Shown piece after piece: positions 23,510 to 34,765 of a stretch of DNA of 64,000 nucleotides. Numbering within the stretch: the stretch's first letter is position 1; the number at the start of each line of letters is the position of its first letter. Below the pieces are notes generated by a model. The model saw only the letters and a program-made list of their open reading frames with translations. It did no database searches and had not been told where the DNA came from. Origin of the DNA: Ilex aquifolium (taxonomy: Eukaryota > Streptophyta > Magnoliopsida > Aquifoliales > Aquifoliaceae); contig OX637398.1 of assembly GCA_951799425.1 (NCBI GenBank), positions 23,446,270 through 23,510,269 of the forward strand. The letters run 5' to 3'. A program made the translations under genes and the position numbers.

Positions 23510-24018
23510 TTAGCCTTCTGGTTTGCTTGGATTAATCAATTGTCGTGAATATAACCAGCTAACCTAAGAAGTTGATGTGTTATAATTAATATCACCAGCT
23601 AACCTAAGAAGTTGCTATGTGATGGTTTATATACATCAGACCTACCGGTTGACTTGCCAGTAACATGGAAGTTAATTGCTCTAAGGTAGCATTTCTAGTA
23701 TTTAACCGATATAAAGCATATGAGATTCTCTAACTGAAGGGTATCTTTAATATTATTGTCATTAACAAGCTTATCTCTGCATTTAATTTCAAGTAGACTA
23801 GTTATCAATCTAAGCTCACATCACAAGCTATCAACTGTTACACTGCTTTAAAGAACAACTTTAATGTTCATTTTATTTTTGTTTTTATTTTAAATTCTAA
23901 GTTACTAAAACTCTTCGTGGGATCGATACTTGGACTTAAAACCGAGAAAACTACAATGTGACCACTTATACTTGGGTGTATAATTAATATAATTCAGATC
24001 ATAAAAAATGGCGAATCA
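23510..24018 (+). repeat. 3' portion of the 5' LTR of A0
   Basis: It ends GGCGAATCA just before the primer-binding site. It contains a tandem pair of AACCAGCTAACCTAAGAAGT-like units (23533 and 23592). There is no overlap in sequence with the retained part of the 3' LTR, which is consistent with the two being opposite ends of one LTR longer than 1.6 kb. Confidence 0.6.
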
Positions 24019-24024
24019 AGTTTT

Positions 24025-24042
24025 TGGCGCTGTTGCCGGGGA
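24025..24042 (+). other. Primer-binding site of A0, tRNA-Asp type
   Basis: TGGCGCTGTTGCCGGGGA differs by one base from the complement of the plant tRNA-Asp 3' end, the usual primer of Athila elements. It lies 6 bp after the LTR. Confidence 0.85.
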
Positions 24043-24056
24043 GTTACGGTAATTTG

Positions 24057-24092
<36 letters not shown>

Positions 24093-24259
24093 GAAAAAAA
24101 ATTATATAATATTTGTTTATTTTTATTGTATGTTTATAGTTTGTTTGCTTTTAATAGTCTATGTTTGTTCATTCATCAGTAGGTTCGGTAAATCAGTCAA
24201 CTCCTTCGTCTTCATCATCTTCATCCTCACAATTTACACAATAATCATTTGAATTAAGT

Positions 24260-26150
24260 ATGACTCAAAACGTACCTAGGGAGGAAGAAGCTAGAGAACA
24301 AGAAGTAGTTCAAAATGTACGACCGTTAAAAGAATATTTACATCCTACAAGAACTAATGTCCCGTCATGTTTTGCTTTTCCAACAGACGCTCCAAATATT
24401 AATATTAAACCAGAAACAATACAGTTACTATCACAATTCCATGGTTTAGAAGCTGAAAATCCATATGTTCATATAAAGGAATTTGAAGAAGTTTGTGGAA
24501 CTTTGCAAGATAATTCTGAAATGGTGAGATTAAAGCTTTTTTCTTTCTCATTGAAAGATAAAGCTAAACTATGGCTTAACTCTTTAAGAGCAAATTCTAT
24601 CACAAATTGGCAAGCTTTACAAACTGAGTTCTTTAAAAAGTTTTTTTGTTGTGCATCGTACCAATGCATTAAGACGTCAAATAATGAATTTTGCTATAAA
24701 AGAAAAAGAAACTTTTTATCAGTGCTGGGAAAGATTTAAGGATCTTCTCCAAGCTTGTCCACATCATGCATTTGAAAATTGGACTTTAGTCGGTTTCTTT
24801 TATGATGCTCTTCCATCTGCAATGCAACAATTTGTTGAAATGATGGCTCAAGGAGAATTTATGAATAAAAACCCTAAAGAAGCATTTCAATTTTTTGATA
24901 CTATTTCAGAGAGTTCCCAGATGTGGGACTCGACTTCTTCAAATATTGTGGAAAATAAGCCATGTACATCTAAAAGAGGAAAATATATTTTGAAAGATGA
25001 TGATGATGATTTAAGAGCTAAAATGGCTAATCTATCTCGAAAATTAGAAGCCCTGGAAATGAAAAAAGTTAAGCAAGTAGCTGTTGTTTCTTCTACTGAT
25101 CAAGTATGTGAAATTTGTGCGTTGACAGGACATTCTGCTGGGGAATGTCCAACTATACCTGCTTTTAAAGAAGTCTTAATTGAACAATCTAATGCTGTTC
25201 CAACTTATACTAAACCATATTCAAATCCATATTCTGAGACTTACAATCTAGGATGGAGAAATCATCCAAATTTTAGTTGGAGAAATACACAACCTACAAA
25301 TCAAACACAAGGTCCACAACAGCTACAAAATCAACAACAATATCAACTGTATCAACCTCCTCAGATAAGAACTCTGGAAGATAATATGAATCAATTCATT
25401 CAAAGTCAAATGAGTTTTAATACTCAAACAACTCAAGCTTTTAACGATTTTAAAGCTCAAACAACACAGAGTATTGAAGACATTAAGAGTCATCTAGCTA
25501 AGTTGACCCAATCTTTAAGTATGTCAGAAAAAGGAAAGTTTCCATCTCAACCTAAACCTCCACAAAGTCAGAGTCAAGCTAATTTTGTATCATTTGAAGC
25601 CTCGCCAAGTCAAGTACAAGCTATCACAATACTAAGAAGTGGTAAGGTAATTGATAAAACTATTAAACCTAAGATTCCAAAGAAAATACGTAAGTCAATT
25701 CCTGTAAACAAACCACTTGAACTTGAACCTTTAGTCAAAAAGCAAGAAGAAGTACAAAGTGAAAAAGATCCTCCATGTCCTATTCCTTTACCTTTTCCTC
25801 AAAGGGTCAAAAAACTTTCTTCTAAAAAAGATCAGTCTGATATTCTCGAGTTATTTAAACAAGTAAAGATTAATATTCTTTTGTTGGATGCAATAAAACG
25901 AGTTCCTGTTTATGCCAAATTTTTAAAAGATTTTTGCACCATAAAAAGAAGAACTAATGTACCAAAGAAAGCATTTTTAACTGAACAAGTTAATACTATA
26001 ATACATCATGATACGCTTCTTAAGTACAAAGATCCGGGTAGTCCTACGGTCACATGCTTCATTGGAAATTTTTGAATTAAACGAGCCCTACTAGATCTTG
26101 GATCCAGTTGTAATTTAATGCCATATTCAGTATACACAATTAGGATTAAG
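24260..26150 (+). pseudogene. Gag (and start of protease) of A0
   Basis: Two long overlapping open stretches (24260-24739 and 24651-26075) carry an Athila-type gag. The capsid-like part has LLSQFHGLEAENPYVHIKEF and LKDKAKLWLNSL. Next comes FYQCWERFKDLLQACPHH, a zinc knuckle (CEICALTGHSAGEC), then a Gln- and Pro-rich region and the KVIDKTIKPK linker. Just after, LLDLGSSCNLMPYSVY marks the aspartic protease active site region. It is broken, with only a few disruptions, and is one of the better preserved coding parts in the window. Confidence 0.88.
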
Positions 26151-27170
26151 TGAGCTAAAACCTTCCAGTATTAAATTACAATTAGCAGACCTACCTTTTG
26201 CTATCTAATTTTCTTACATCCTCTTTTAAATCAGTATGATATAGAAAAACAAAAGGAGAAGAAAACAAAACAAAAGAGTATTGACTATTCAAAGAAAAGA
26301 AAAACAGAAAGAAAATAGCCAAGAAAGTGAAAAATGGAAAAATAAAAAGGATGAATATGCAAAGTCTTAGAAAGCAAAGAAGAGGTGTGCCACAATACAA
26401 AGAAAGGGTAACTTTTGAATCCCATAGATGTCATTTCTTAAACCCTAAACCAATGACCACATTACAACCTAAAGAAAATCCTTTTTGATTCTAGAAATTA
26501 TGTATCTATATTAATCTTATCTATCTATCCATAATAGGAGAATGTTGATAATATGTCTAATATAGTGTTAATATCCATTCATGAGATTATGTCAAATTTC
26601 AATTTTATTCAAATACCCGTTCTTCAAATATACTACATGTGATATTATTTGCTTTGTTATCAATGTTCCAAATCACATGTAACAAATTGAGAGAATAGTT
26701 ACTATAACATGTGTGTATTCTTTACTGAGGGTATTTCAGGAAATGATTGACATCAAGACTACCATGAAAGATGGTATTATTTCTTTAGTGATTTTTGAAA
26801 CAAAAGAAATCAGTACACACACACAAGTTTTTATAAAAATATATAGATAATGTTACAACTAACGTGTGTTACTCTTGTAGTGATGGAAGTATTATAACAA
26901 TGCACATGAATATTGATTTAATTTTAGTTGTGAAAAGTATGAGTTATAAACTCCTAACTACTGAAGTTTGTAGGCAGCTTCACTGAAAAACGAGACAAAA
27001 CTCGTCCACTAGGGATCACCTAGGGGTTCAACGGCTTGTTGCATATGCTAAATGCAATCGTGAAAAAATCTACGAAAATGATTTTACTTCTGTTATGTTA
27101 TTTTTATTTTGTGAAATAAGTTCTATAATTTTTATTTACTAGGGACTAGTAAAGTTTAAGTTGGGGGGTG
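26151..27170 (+). other. Non-coding 3' region of A0, ending in the polypurine tract
   Basis: No gene was recognised. The end of the block (AAAACTCGTCCACTAGGGAT at about 26999, then CTAGGGACTAGTAAAG) matches, in the opposite orientation, the sequence next to the A3 LTR (61690-61860). The tract TTAAGTTGGGGGGTG at 27156-27170 is the plus-strand primer and abuts the LTR start at 27171. Confidence 0.7.
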
Positions 27171-28269
27171 TGATTAACCCTAATTAGTGTGTAATCGAAA
27201 ACGATTAAGTAATTAACTTTGTAAGATAAAACAATTAAAGATTATGAAGTAGGGATTGTGCTTAAATTAAAATTTTAAATACTTTATGCTTGAATTTCAG
27301 GGTCTAATACAGGAATACAGGAGACTATGAAGTAAAATTGCAAAGCTGGAAACAACGAAGGACCAAAGTGTAAAAGCGACACATGGAAGCTCTGGCCTGC
27401 GACACATGCCCCTGTTGCAAGACAATCCAAACTCCAAGAACCTGACACATGCCCATGCTGTAGGGCTTCACCATCCGGATGGTAGGGGATGGTAGGGGAC
27501 GGCCACACAAGGTGTAAGGCCTTAAAATCTCCTCCTCGTGCTATCTTTCCACCTCGTGCTTCTGCTATTGCCTATAAATAGCCATGCCATCCTTTGTTTT
27601 CAAGAAGGCCGGCCACACCAAAGCAAAAGAGAGAAATAAAAAGAGAAAGAAAGAAAGAAAGAGAAAGTCTTAGACGGTCGGTTCTTCACCGATATTATGT
27701 ATTTCTACATTTCTGCTTAATCTTTCTATTCAGATAGTTGAACTACCGCCACTTTGTTGTTTTAATTAATAATAAGAGTGATTGTGTTTCAAGTGTTCCT
27801 TGTGAAAGAAGTTTTATAGTTTGTGCTTTCATTTCAGTTATAATGACGAATACCCGCACTCTGTGCTTGTTAGTAGCAATGGGGTGTGAGTAGTCGTTTA
27901 TACCTTTCGGTGAAGGGTGAACATATGTATATTATCAGTTAGATTATGGAAATGCTGATGTTTTATATTTATCTATATATGTACTATAAGCTTCATGCAT
28001 GATACAGGATGTACATAGTTTCGGTGCTGTGCCTGGAATTATGTCATCGGTGCATCATGAACCTGCCAGTTTAACAACCTCGGTGTTCCTACCGGTATGG
28101 CTAGTCCTCCATCGAAACGCTGAGAATGTTCTACTGATGCATGGTACAAAACCTAAATGATCCTCATCAATTGCTTTTCCCTCTGGGTTATTAAGGTTGT
28201 TTAATTATTATATATAACTATATTGTCAGTTTAACAACCACGGTGTTCCTACCGGTATAGCTAGTCCTC
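27171..28269 (+). repeat. 5' portion of the 3' LTR of A0
   Basis: It begins TGATTAACCCTAATTAG immediately after the polypurine tract. It has a TATA box at 27572 and two direct copies of CGGTGTTCCTACCGGTAT followed by GCTAGTCCTCCA (near 28080 and 28240). It is cut at about 28269 by the Athila LTR C1. Confidence 0.75.
27572..27580 (+). promoter_or_regulatory. TATA box of A0 LTR
   Basis: CTATAAATA lies 400 bp into the LTR, in CCTATAAATAGCCATG. This is the usual position for the U3 promoter of a plant LTR. Confidence 0.7.
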
Positions 28270-29922
28270 CACAAAACTTTGTATATTGTTACGTGCTAAT
28301 CATGCTATTTTAATTGTTGTTTGGAGATTAAATGATGAGAGTTAGGTTAATTGAGATCTTAATGATGATATTTGGTGTTTGCAGTTAACAGGTGCTAAAT
28401 GAGGCTTCTAAAGACCTTCCCAAATCATTTGAGACAAATGAGGATGAAAAGATAGCTTGGGGATAGCTCAGGAGAGGAGGAAATCAGAAAACCAAGAAGT
28501 CAGCCAAACCGTACCGGTACGCTAAGGCTACTGGAGTTAATCGTACCGGTACGCTGAAGCCACTGGAGTTCGTCGTACTGGTACGCGTACCGGTACGCTT
28601 TGCCTGATATACCCAACTACTATGCAACTCATGTCTGCTGATTTGAGGGACCCACCAACAGACCTCCCATGCTCCTCTGACACGCCCACAACACTATTCA
28701 CCCCTTTCACACCTTTGATTGGAAGTTTGGAGTCTTGGTGATCAATGAGGAGAGAGAAGAGAAGAAGAGCTGGGTGTGCAAACAAGCTCTGCAACCCCTC
28801 TGTCCAGCCATTCCTCCTGCATCCCTACAGATGGAGGTCACTTCTAAGGCTAGGGGCACCTCTCCAAGCACGTTTTTGGAAGCCAAGCATTGGCATTCAG
28901 CCATTAAGCAGAGATAGATAGATATAGAGAGAGAAAGTCTGGGGAAGATGATGAATAGTGTTCTAGTGAGATAAACTTGAGATTTTTCCATTTTCTTCAT
29001 TACATTGTCTTGTAATTGGCTGTAAGAAATTTTCAAGCTTTATTTAATATCATTAATGTTGTTTTCCTTCAAGTGCATTGCTAGTTTAATGCTCTTTTAA
29101 GCTTCTACCATTAATGCAACAAAGTTCTTCATTTTCTTAGCTGTGAAATGGGTTTTACATGCATTCTTTTCTAGCTTATGTTTTCTTTCATTTCTGTACT
29201 CAAGAACTTCATCTATTTGAAATGCATTCTTATTACCTTGTTGATTTCATTTCAAGTATGAGTAGCTAAATCTTCTAGTTGGCAAAACCAAGGGAACCTC
29301 CACTTGGTTATGTCATTTCAACTCATTCTCCTCCCTTTTTCAGAGATCAATGGTTCGGTTTGACTGGGTTGAGGGTGGATAAATTGGTGAGTCTTTGATA
29401 TTCCGTAGGCCTAGTCACGGTTTATGCTTAGATACTCACCCTTCTTATCCCTAGCTTCCCACGAATCAATCGTTCATTCATGCTCTATTTGAGGAGGGAT
29501 TCGAGTTGAGATGACATTCCTAGTGGAGTAATCTCTTGGGTTTGCCAACATTTGTTTCTCACTTCATTTTCATCAACACACACTCACCAAACAAATTTTC
29601 AACCACAAAGATTTTACACTTTCTTTTACTCAAAATCACCTTCACCTTGGTTTACTTCCTTCCCCGTGGAAACGACCTTGGAATACCACTAAGTAAAACA
29701 CGACCCGCGAAAGTCTCCTTGCGCTTGGGGAGCACTTTTGTACACACACACACAATTTTTGTGCATTCACATTTCACATTTCCACCATCTCATTTTCCTT
29801 TCTTGTTGCCCTTTCTTTTGAAACTATCCCAAGGGAGAGTGACACTCCCCTTTACTCATACACTACACATTTTAAAGGATAGTTTTTAGAGGTTATGAAA
29901 CAACAACGTTTTTCATCAAGCA
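28270..29922 (+). mobile_element. Athila LTR, family C, plus strand (copy C1)
   Basis: It matches C3 (58631 on) from CACAAAACTTTG, about eight bases after the family start. It runs to the family 3' end CATCAAGCA at 29922. Flanks differ: the A0 LTR on the left, Tekay T1 gag on the right. No target duplication was found, so it is not a clean insertion and marks a rearrangement junction. Confidence 0.8.
28508..28602 (-). repeat. Palindrome cluster (CGTACCGGTACG type) in C1
   Basis: CCGTACCGGTACGC, CGTACCGGTACGC, CGTACTGGTACGCG and CGTACCGGTACGC are separated by CTACTGGAGTT and CCACTGGAGTTC. On the minus strand these spacers read as the CCAGT spacer of the module, so the module is in reverse relative to the LTR, as in the other family C copies. 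Confidence 0.85.
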
Positions 29923-32900
29923 AGGAGGTCCGAGGAGGGTTTGAAATTGTCCATCCGGGAAAAGATGGTGGGCCACCGCCTACAAGATTTGGACGCAATG
30001 ATCGAGATAGCTATGGCCATTGAGAGAGAGGTGGAAGACTCAAGGGGCATCTAGGATGCAGGTGCTAAGGATAAGAAGGAGGGTCAATCCTCTTCTTCTA
30101 GTTCGGGGAAGAAACAAAAGACTTCTACCCAGAAAGGATATCGGGGACAGGGCCGCGACTATCAAGACCAAGGCCAAGGTCAATCCTCCCAAGGCGGGAG
30201 AAACTTCAGAACTCCCTACCAGGCAGGCCAGATGACTTGTTTCATATGCCACCAGCCAGGTCATATGAAGCGGGATTGTCCTTAGAGGCAGGGATCCCAG
30301 AGCTAGGGGCATCTCAGTCCCAATCATCGGTGGGGGTATCCACAAACTTATTTCATTCCTCCCTACCCTACCATGGGCCAGGGAAATCAGTTTCAGTTCT
30401 AGGGTGCTGCATAAGCCCCTACCACTTCATAAGCGGGGACTCAGTAATCAGGCCAGATGGGTCAGGGCATGGGCCGAGGCCGAGGACAGGGCTTATAGGT
30501 TAGGACTTTGGGGACCCAGGGGCGAGTCTATGCCATCACACCTTAGACTGAGCAAGTGGATCAGTCGGTTATTCAGGGTACATTTCTACTCTCTCGCTTA
30601 TGGGCAAGGGTATTATTTGACTCTGGTGCATCACATTCATTAATTTATGCATCATGTGTGAGGTATTTGGGCTTAGAGGTTGAGACGTTAGAAGAGCCAT
30701 TGCATGTGAGTTCTCCCCTAGGAGCTAGGGTATGTATTGATCGGATATATCGAGGATGTGAGCTAGAGATCTCGGGAATTCTACTCACCATGGACCTTAG
30801 GGTCATGGACATGTCGGAGTTTGATGTCATCCTTGGGATGGATTGGTTGATGGCACACCGAGTCGTCATTGATTGTGATCGGAAGAAGGTCACTGCTTGT
30901 ATACTATAGGGTGTTTGTTTCAACTTTCAAGGGGAGAAACAATATGTTTTACCCCAAGTAGTGTATAATTCCCGTTGGCACTGGCAATTGATGGGTTGGC
31001 TTGGTAGCCTTACCCCAGAGGACGAGGTGAGACAGAAGTTGGGTCTACCTCGGGTGGTTTGCGAGTATGAGGATGTTTTTCTGAACTAGCTACTGGGATT
31101 ACCTCCATATCAGGATGTAGACTTCACCATTGAGTTGCATCCCGGGACATCCCCTATTTCTATGACTCCGCATAGAATGACACCTACAAAGTTGCACGAA
31201 CTCAAGGTCCAATTGCAAGAATTATTGGACAAGGGCTTCATTAGACCGAGTACCTCACCCTGGGGTGCTCCGGTGTTATTTGCCTAGAAGAAGGACAAGA
31301 CCCTTCGGCTAGGTATAGATTACTAGCAATTGAATCGGGTTACTATCAAGAATAGGTACCCTTTACGGCGAATTGACGATTTGTTTGATCAACTGAGAGG
31401 GGCACGGGTCTACTCCAAGAAAGATCAATGCACGAGATACCATCAGTTGAGGATTAGGGAGGTAGATATCCCTAAAATGGCATTTAGGATGGGATATGGG
31501 CATTTTGAGTTCACAATTATGCTTTTTGGATTGACGAATTCTCTGACAAAATTCATGGATCTCATGCATAGGGTGTTCCAACCCTGCCTAGATCAGTTTG
31601 TCGTGGTCTTTGTTGATGACATCCTGATATACTCCAAGTCTGAGAAGGAGCACGAGGGTCACTTGAGGGTTGTTCTCCAAACCTTGAGAGACTATCAGTT
31701 GTACGCCAAGTTCAGCAAATGTGAATTTTGGCTGACGGAGGTGAAATTTTTGGGACACGTGGTGTCGACTTTGGGTATATCCGTGGACCCGGAGAAGGTT
31801 GAGGCAGTCATAAGTTGGGAGAGACTGATGTCAGTTTTTGAGATACGTAGTTTCTTGGGATTGGTGAGGTATTACAGGAGGTTCATTGATGACTTCTCCC
31901 GACTAGCTACACCTATGACTAATTTGACCAGGAAGGAGGTCAAGTTTCAGTGGAATGACTCGTATGAGAGGGCATTCCAAGATTTGAAGAAGAGGCTTAC
32001 TTCAACTCCAATTTTGATAGTTCTAGAGAGGGGAAAGAGGTACACAGTGTATTGTGATGCCTCCAATGACGGACTTGGGTGTATTTTGATGTAGTCCGGG
32101 AGAGTGGTACCTTGTGGTTCTCGACAATTGAAGAGCCACGAGCAGAACTACCCCACGCATGACATGGAGTTGGCGGCCGTTGTCTTTGCCTTGAAGGCAT
32201 GTCGCCACTATTTGTATAGTGAGCAGTTGGAGGTGTTTTCAGACCATAAAAGTCTGAAGTACATTTTCACGCAGCGGGACCTTAATATGAGGCAGCGTAG
32301 GTGGATGGAGTACTTGGAGGATTATGACTTCACTTTGTGTTGACATCCCTGTAAGGCAAACGTGGTGACTGATGCACTCAACCTGAAGTCACGGGGAGTT
32401 TTGGCTAGTGTGGCTTCCTGAGAGTAGCAGATGCTCAAGACCGTGGGACAGTTCGGACTGTATTACAGGGGTCAGGCTCAGGACACTTTGGGGAGTTTGG
32501 TGGCTACGTCTTCCCTACTGAGCAGAGTGATCGAGTCCCAGGGACAGGACATGGAGATATTATCCATCAGGGACCGGGTACAGTCGGGTAAAAGTGACGA
32601 GGGTTAGGCCATTCACGCATATGGTAGTCTTTGGTTCAGGGGAAGGGTTGTGGTTCCCCAGTTTACGGATCTGAGAGAGGAGATCCTTAGGGATTTCCAT
32701 TGCTCTCGTTTTGTTGTGCATCCAGGTGGCACAAAGATCTACCATGATCTTCACTGCCAGTACTATTGGAGTGGGATGAAAAGGCACGTTGAAGATTTAA
32801 TTAGTTGATGTCTCACATGTCAATAGGTCAAGGCTGACACCAGAGACTAGCAGGGTTGTTCCAGCCTTTGGAGGTGACTGAGTGGATGTGGGAGCACGTC

Positions 32901-33978
32901 ACGATGGATTTTTTAACCCACTTGCCATGAAAATCGCGGGGGAATGATGTGGTCTGGGTGATAGTGGACCGACTTACGAAGTCGGCACACTTTTTGGCAG
33001 TGTTGATGACCTTCACACTGAAGGAATTCTGCAAGTTGTATATACGGGAGATAGTCCAGTTACATGAGGTGCCCGTATCTATAGTATCGGATCGGGATCC
33101 CAAGTGCACGACCCATTATTGGAAGAATTTTTAGCGGGCCATGGGGATGCAGTTGATGATGAGCACAACTTTCATCCCCAGACGGATGGTCAGTCAAAGA
33201 GGACCATCCAGACTTTAGAGGACATGCTACGGGCATGCGTCCTTAATCTCAAGGGTAGTTGGGAAGAACACTTACCCTTAGTGGAGTTCACCCACAACAA
33301 TAGTTATCAAGCGAGTATATAGATGGCACCCTATGAGGCACTTTATGGGAGGTCGTGTTGTTCTTCGATTTGTTGGACGGAGAAGGTGGACTTGATACGA
33401 AAACGTCTTCTCACGGCTCAGAGCTGACAGAAGAGCTATGCTGACAAACGGTGGCGACCTCTAGAGTTTGAGGTTGGAAATCACATCTTCTTCAAGGTGA
33501 TGCCCAAGAGAGGAGTGGTCAAGTTCGGGAAGCAGAGAAAGTTGTCGTCGAGGTATATCGGGTCCTTCGAGGTACTCGAGAGGGTGGGTACAGTCGCTTA
33601 TCACCAAATTTATCAGGTGTTCACGCAGTGTTCCTTGTCTCCATGCTCCGAAAGTACACTCTAGATCCTACGCTTGTGGTGGATTGGGGTGAGCTGGTTG
33701 TTGATATGGATGAGACCTTCGAGGAAGGACCAATGCGTATCATGGATAGTCGAGAACGGATTTTATGAGGCAAAACCGTGAAGCTGGTAAAGGTACTGTG
33801 GTAGCATCGAGGTTTGGAGGAGGCGACATGAGAGCGTGAGGACAGTATACATGTTAGTTATCCGTTCTTTTTCGAGGATTGAGGTACGTTCTTGTGGTCA
33901 TAAGTGTTATATGACTGTTGCATATGCATGTGGTTGAATGTGCATGTGTGTGTAAATTTCGGGGACAAAATTTCTTTT
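29923..33978 (+). pseudogene. Gag-pol remnant of T1 with chromodomain
   Basis: In order: a zinc knuckle (CFICHQPGHMKRDC, 30238-30280), protease around LFDSGASHS (30610), and RT with [18 protein letters not shown] and [15 protein letters not shown] (about 31200-31760). Then come the connection block with [19 protein letters not shown], RNase H with [20 protein letters not shown] (32236), integrase with VDRLTKSAHFLAV (32964) and [19 protein letters not shown] (33176), and a chromodomain-like end (about 33660-33860). The chromodomain and the motif set place it in Tekay/Del. It is broken, with more than ten disruptions. Confidence 0.88.
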
Positions 33979-33990
33979 AAGGGGGAAGGA
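33979..33990 (+). other. Polypurine tract of T1
   Basis: AAGGGGGAAGGA abuts the TGTAAAACCCGGG start of the 3' LTR. It is preceded by GGGGACAAAATTTC, which is typical of Tekay elements just before the LTR. Confidence 0.85.
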
Positions 33991-34765
33991 TGTAAAACCC
34001 GGGAAAAATTTTAAATTTTATGAAAAAGGGTAAAACGGTAATTAGTTGCTACGGTACGGGTTGAAAACCCAAAATTTTTCTAGAGCTCAGATGACGAAAC
34101 GGACCTCACCGTTGGATTCGTCTTGCGAAATCTAGTTACCCAGCCAATTTTCATTGAATTCCGAGACAGTCGGATTTTTCACGTTTTACGAGGTAATCAG
34201 GTGTAGTGTGACCAAAATAAATGCGATCGGGAATAAATTGCGAAACGTGCAAAATAATTTAAATTTATTTCAAATAAAAATATATTAAACTTGAAACGGG
34301 ACGAGATTTAATTGATTCAGGACGAAATCGAACCCCGAAAAGGTGGATGTGTGGCGCAACATGAGCGAAGTATTAAGGGGTATAAATAGGAGAGAAAAAT
34401 CAGATTTTCTCCCCATAACCATAATATTTTTGGAAAAGAGAGGAGGGAGAGAGGAAAGAGAAAAATCAAGGGATTCTTCAAGCTTCTCTCTACGATCTAG
34501 GGCCAACATTTGGTTGAATCCACTTGGGCCAAGAACTAAAGTCGATCTACGCTACGAGGGCTACGTCTACGTACCAAAAAGAACGGATTTTGACGAAGTC
34601 TAAAAGACGGGATCATTGGAAATCATGGTTCAAAGCTTGATTTGGGTTCTAGGGAGTTTTCTACCACTCGTATTACACTCCAAGAGGTAGGGTTCGTTTC
34701 CTAACTAGGTTTATTTCCTACCTAGGGTTGAGATATGGAATGGGTAGGGTGTTAGAGATGTAATC

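Larger units (their letters stand above)
23510..28269 (+). mobile_element. Athila-like LTR retrotransposon A0, gag and LTR parts only, broken
   Basis: The parts in order are: the 3' end of a 5' LTR (23510-24018), the primer-binding site (24025-24042), gag and a short protease stretch (24260 to about 26150), a non-coding 3' region, the polypurine tract (27156-27170), and the 5' part of a 3' LTR (27171-28269). No RT, RNase H or integrase section is present. The left LTR is cut by B1 and the right one by C1. Its LTR differs from family C, although both begin TGATTA. It is a fossil with a few disruptions in the retained genes. Confidence 0.8.

Noticed and set aside
23900-24050. Possible tRNA gene near GGATCGATACTTGG
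   Set aside because: There is no cloverleaf. The tRNA-like resemblance is the primer-binding site of A0.
26191-26400. Minus-strand Phe-rich open stretch
   Set aside because: It lies in the A-rich 3' non-coding part of A0 and has no domain or homologous copy elsewhere in the window.
28060-28262. Two CTACCGGTA words in the A0 LTR as a further palindrome cluster
   Set aside because: They sit in a simple direct duplication, are not self-complementary beyond the core (CCTACCGGTATGG), and lack the CCAGT spacer.
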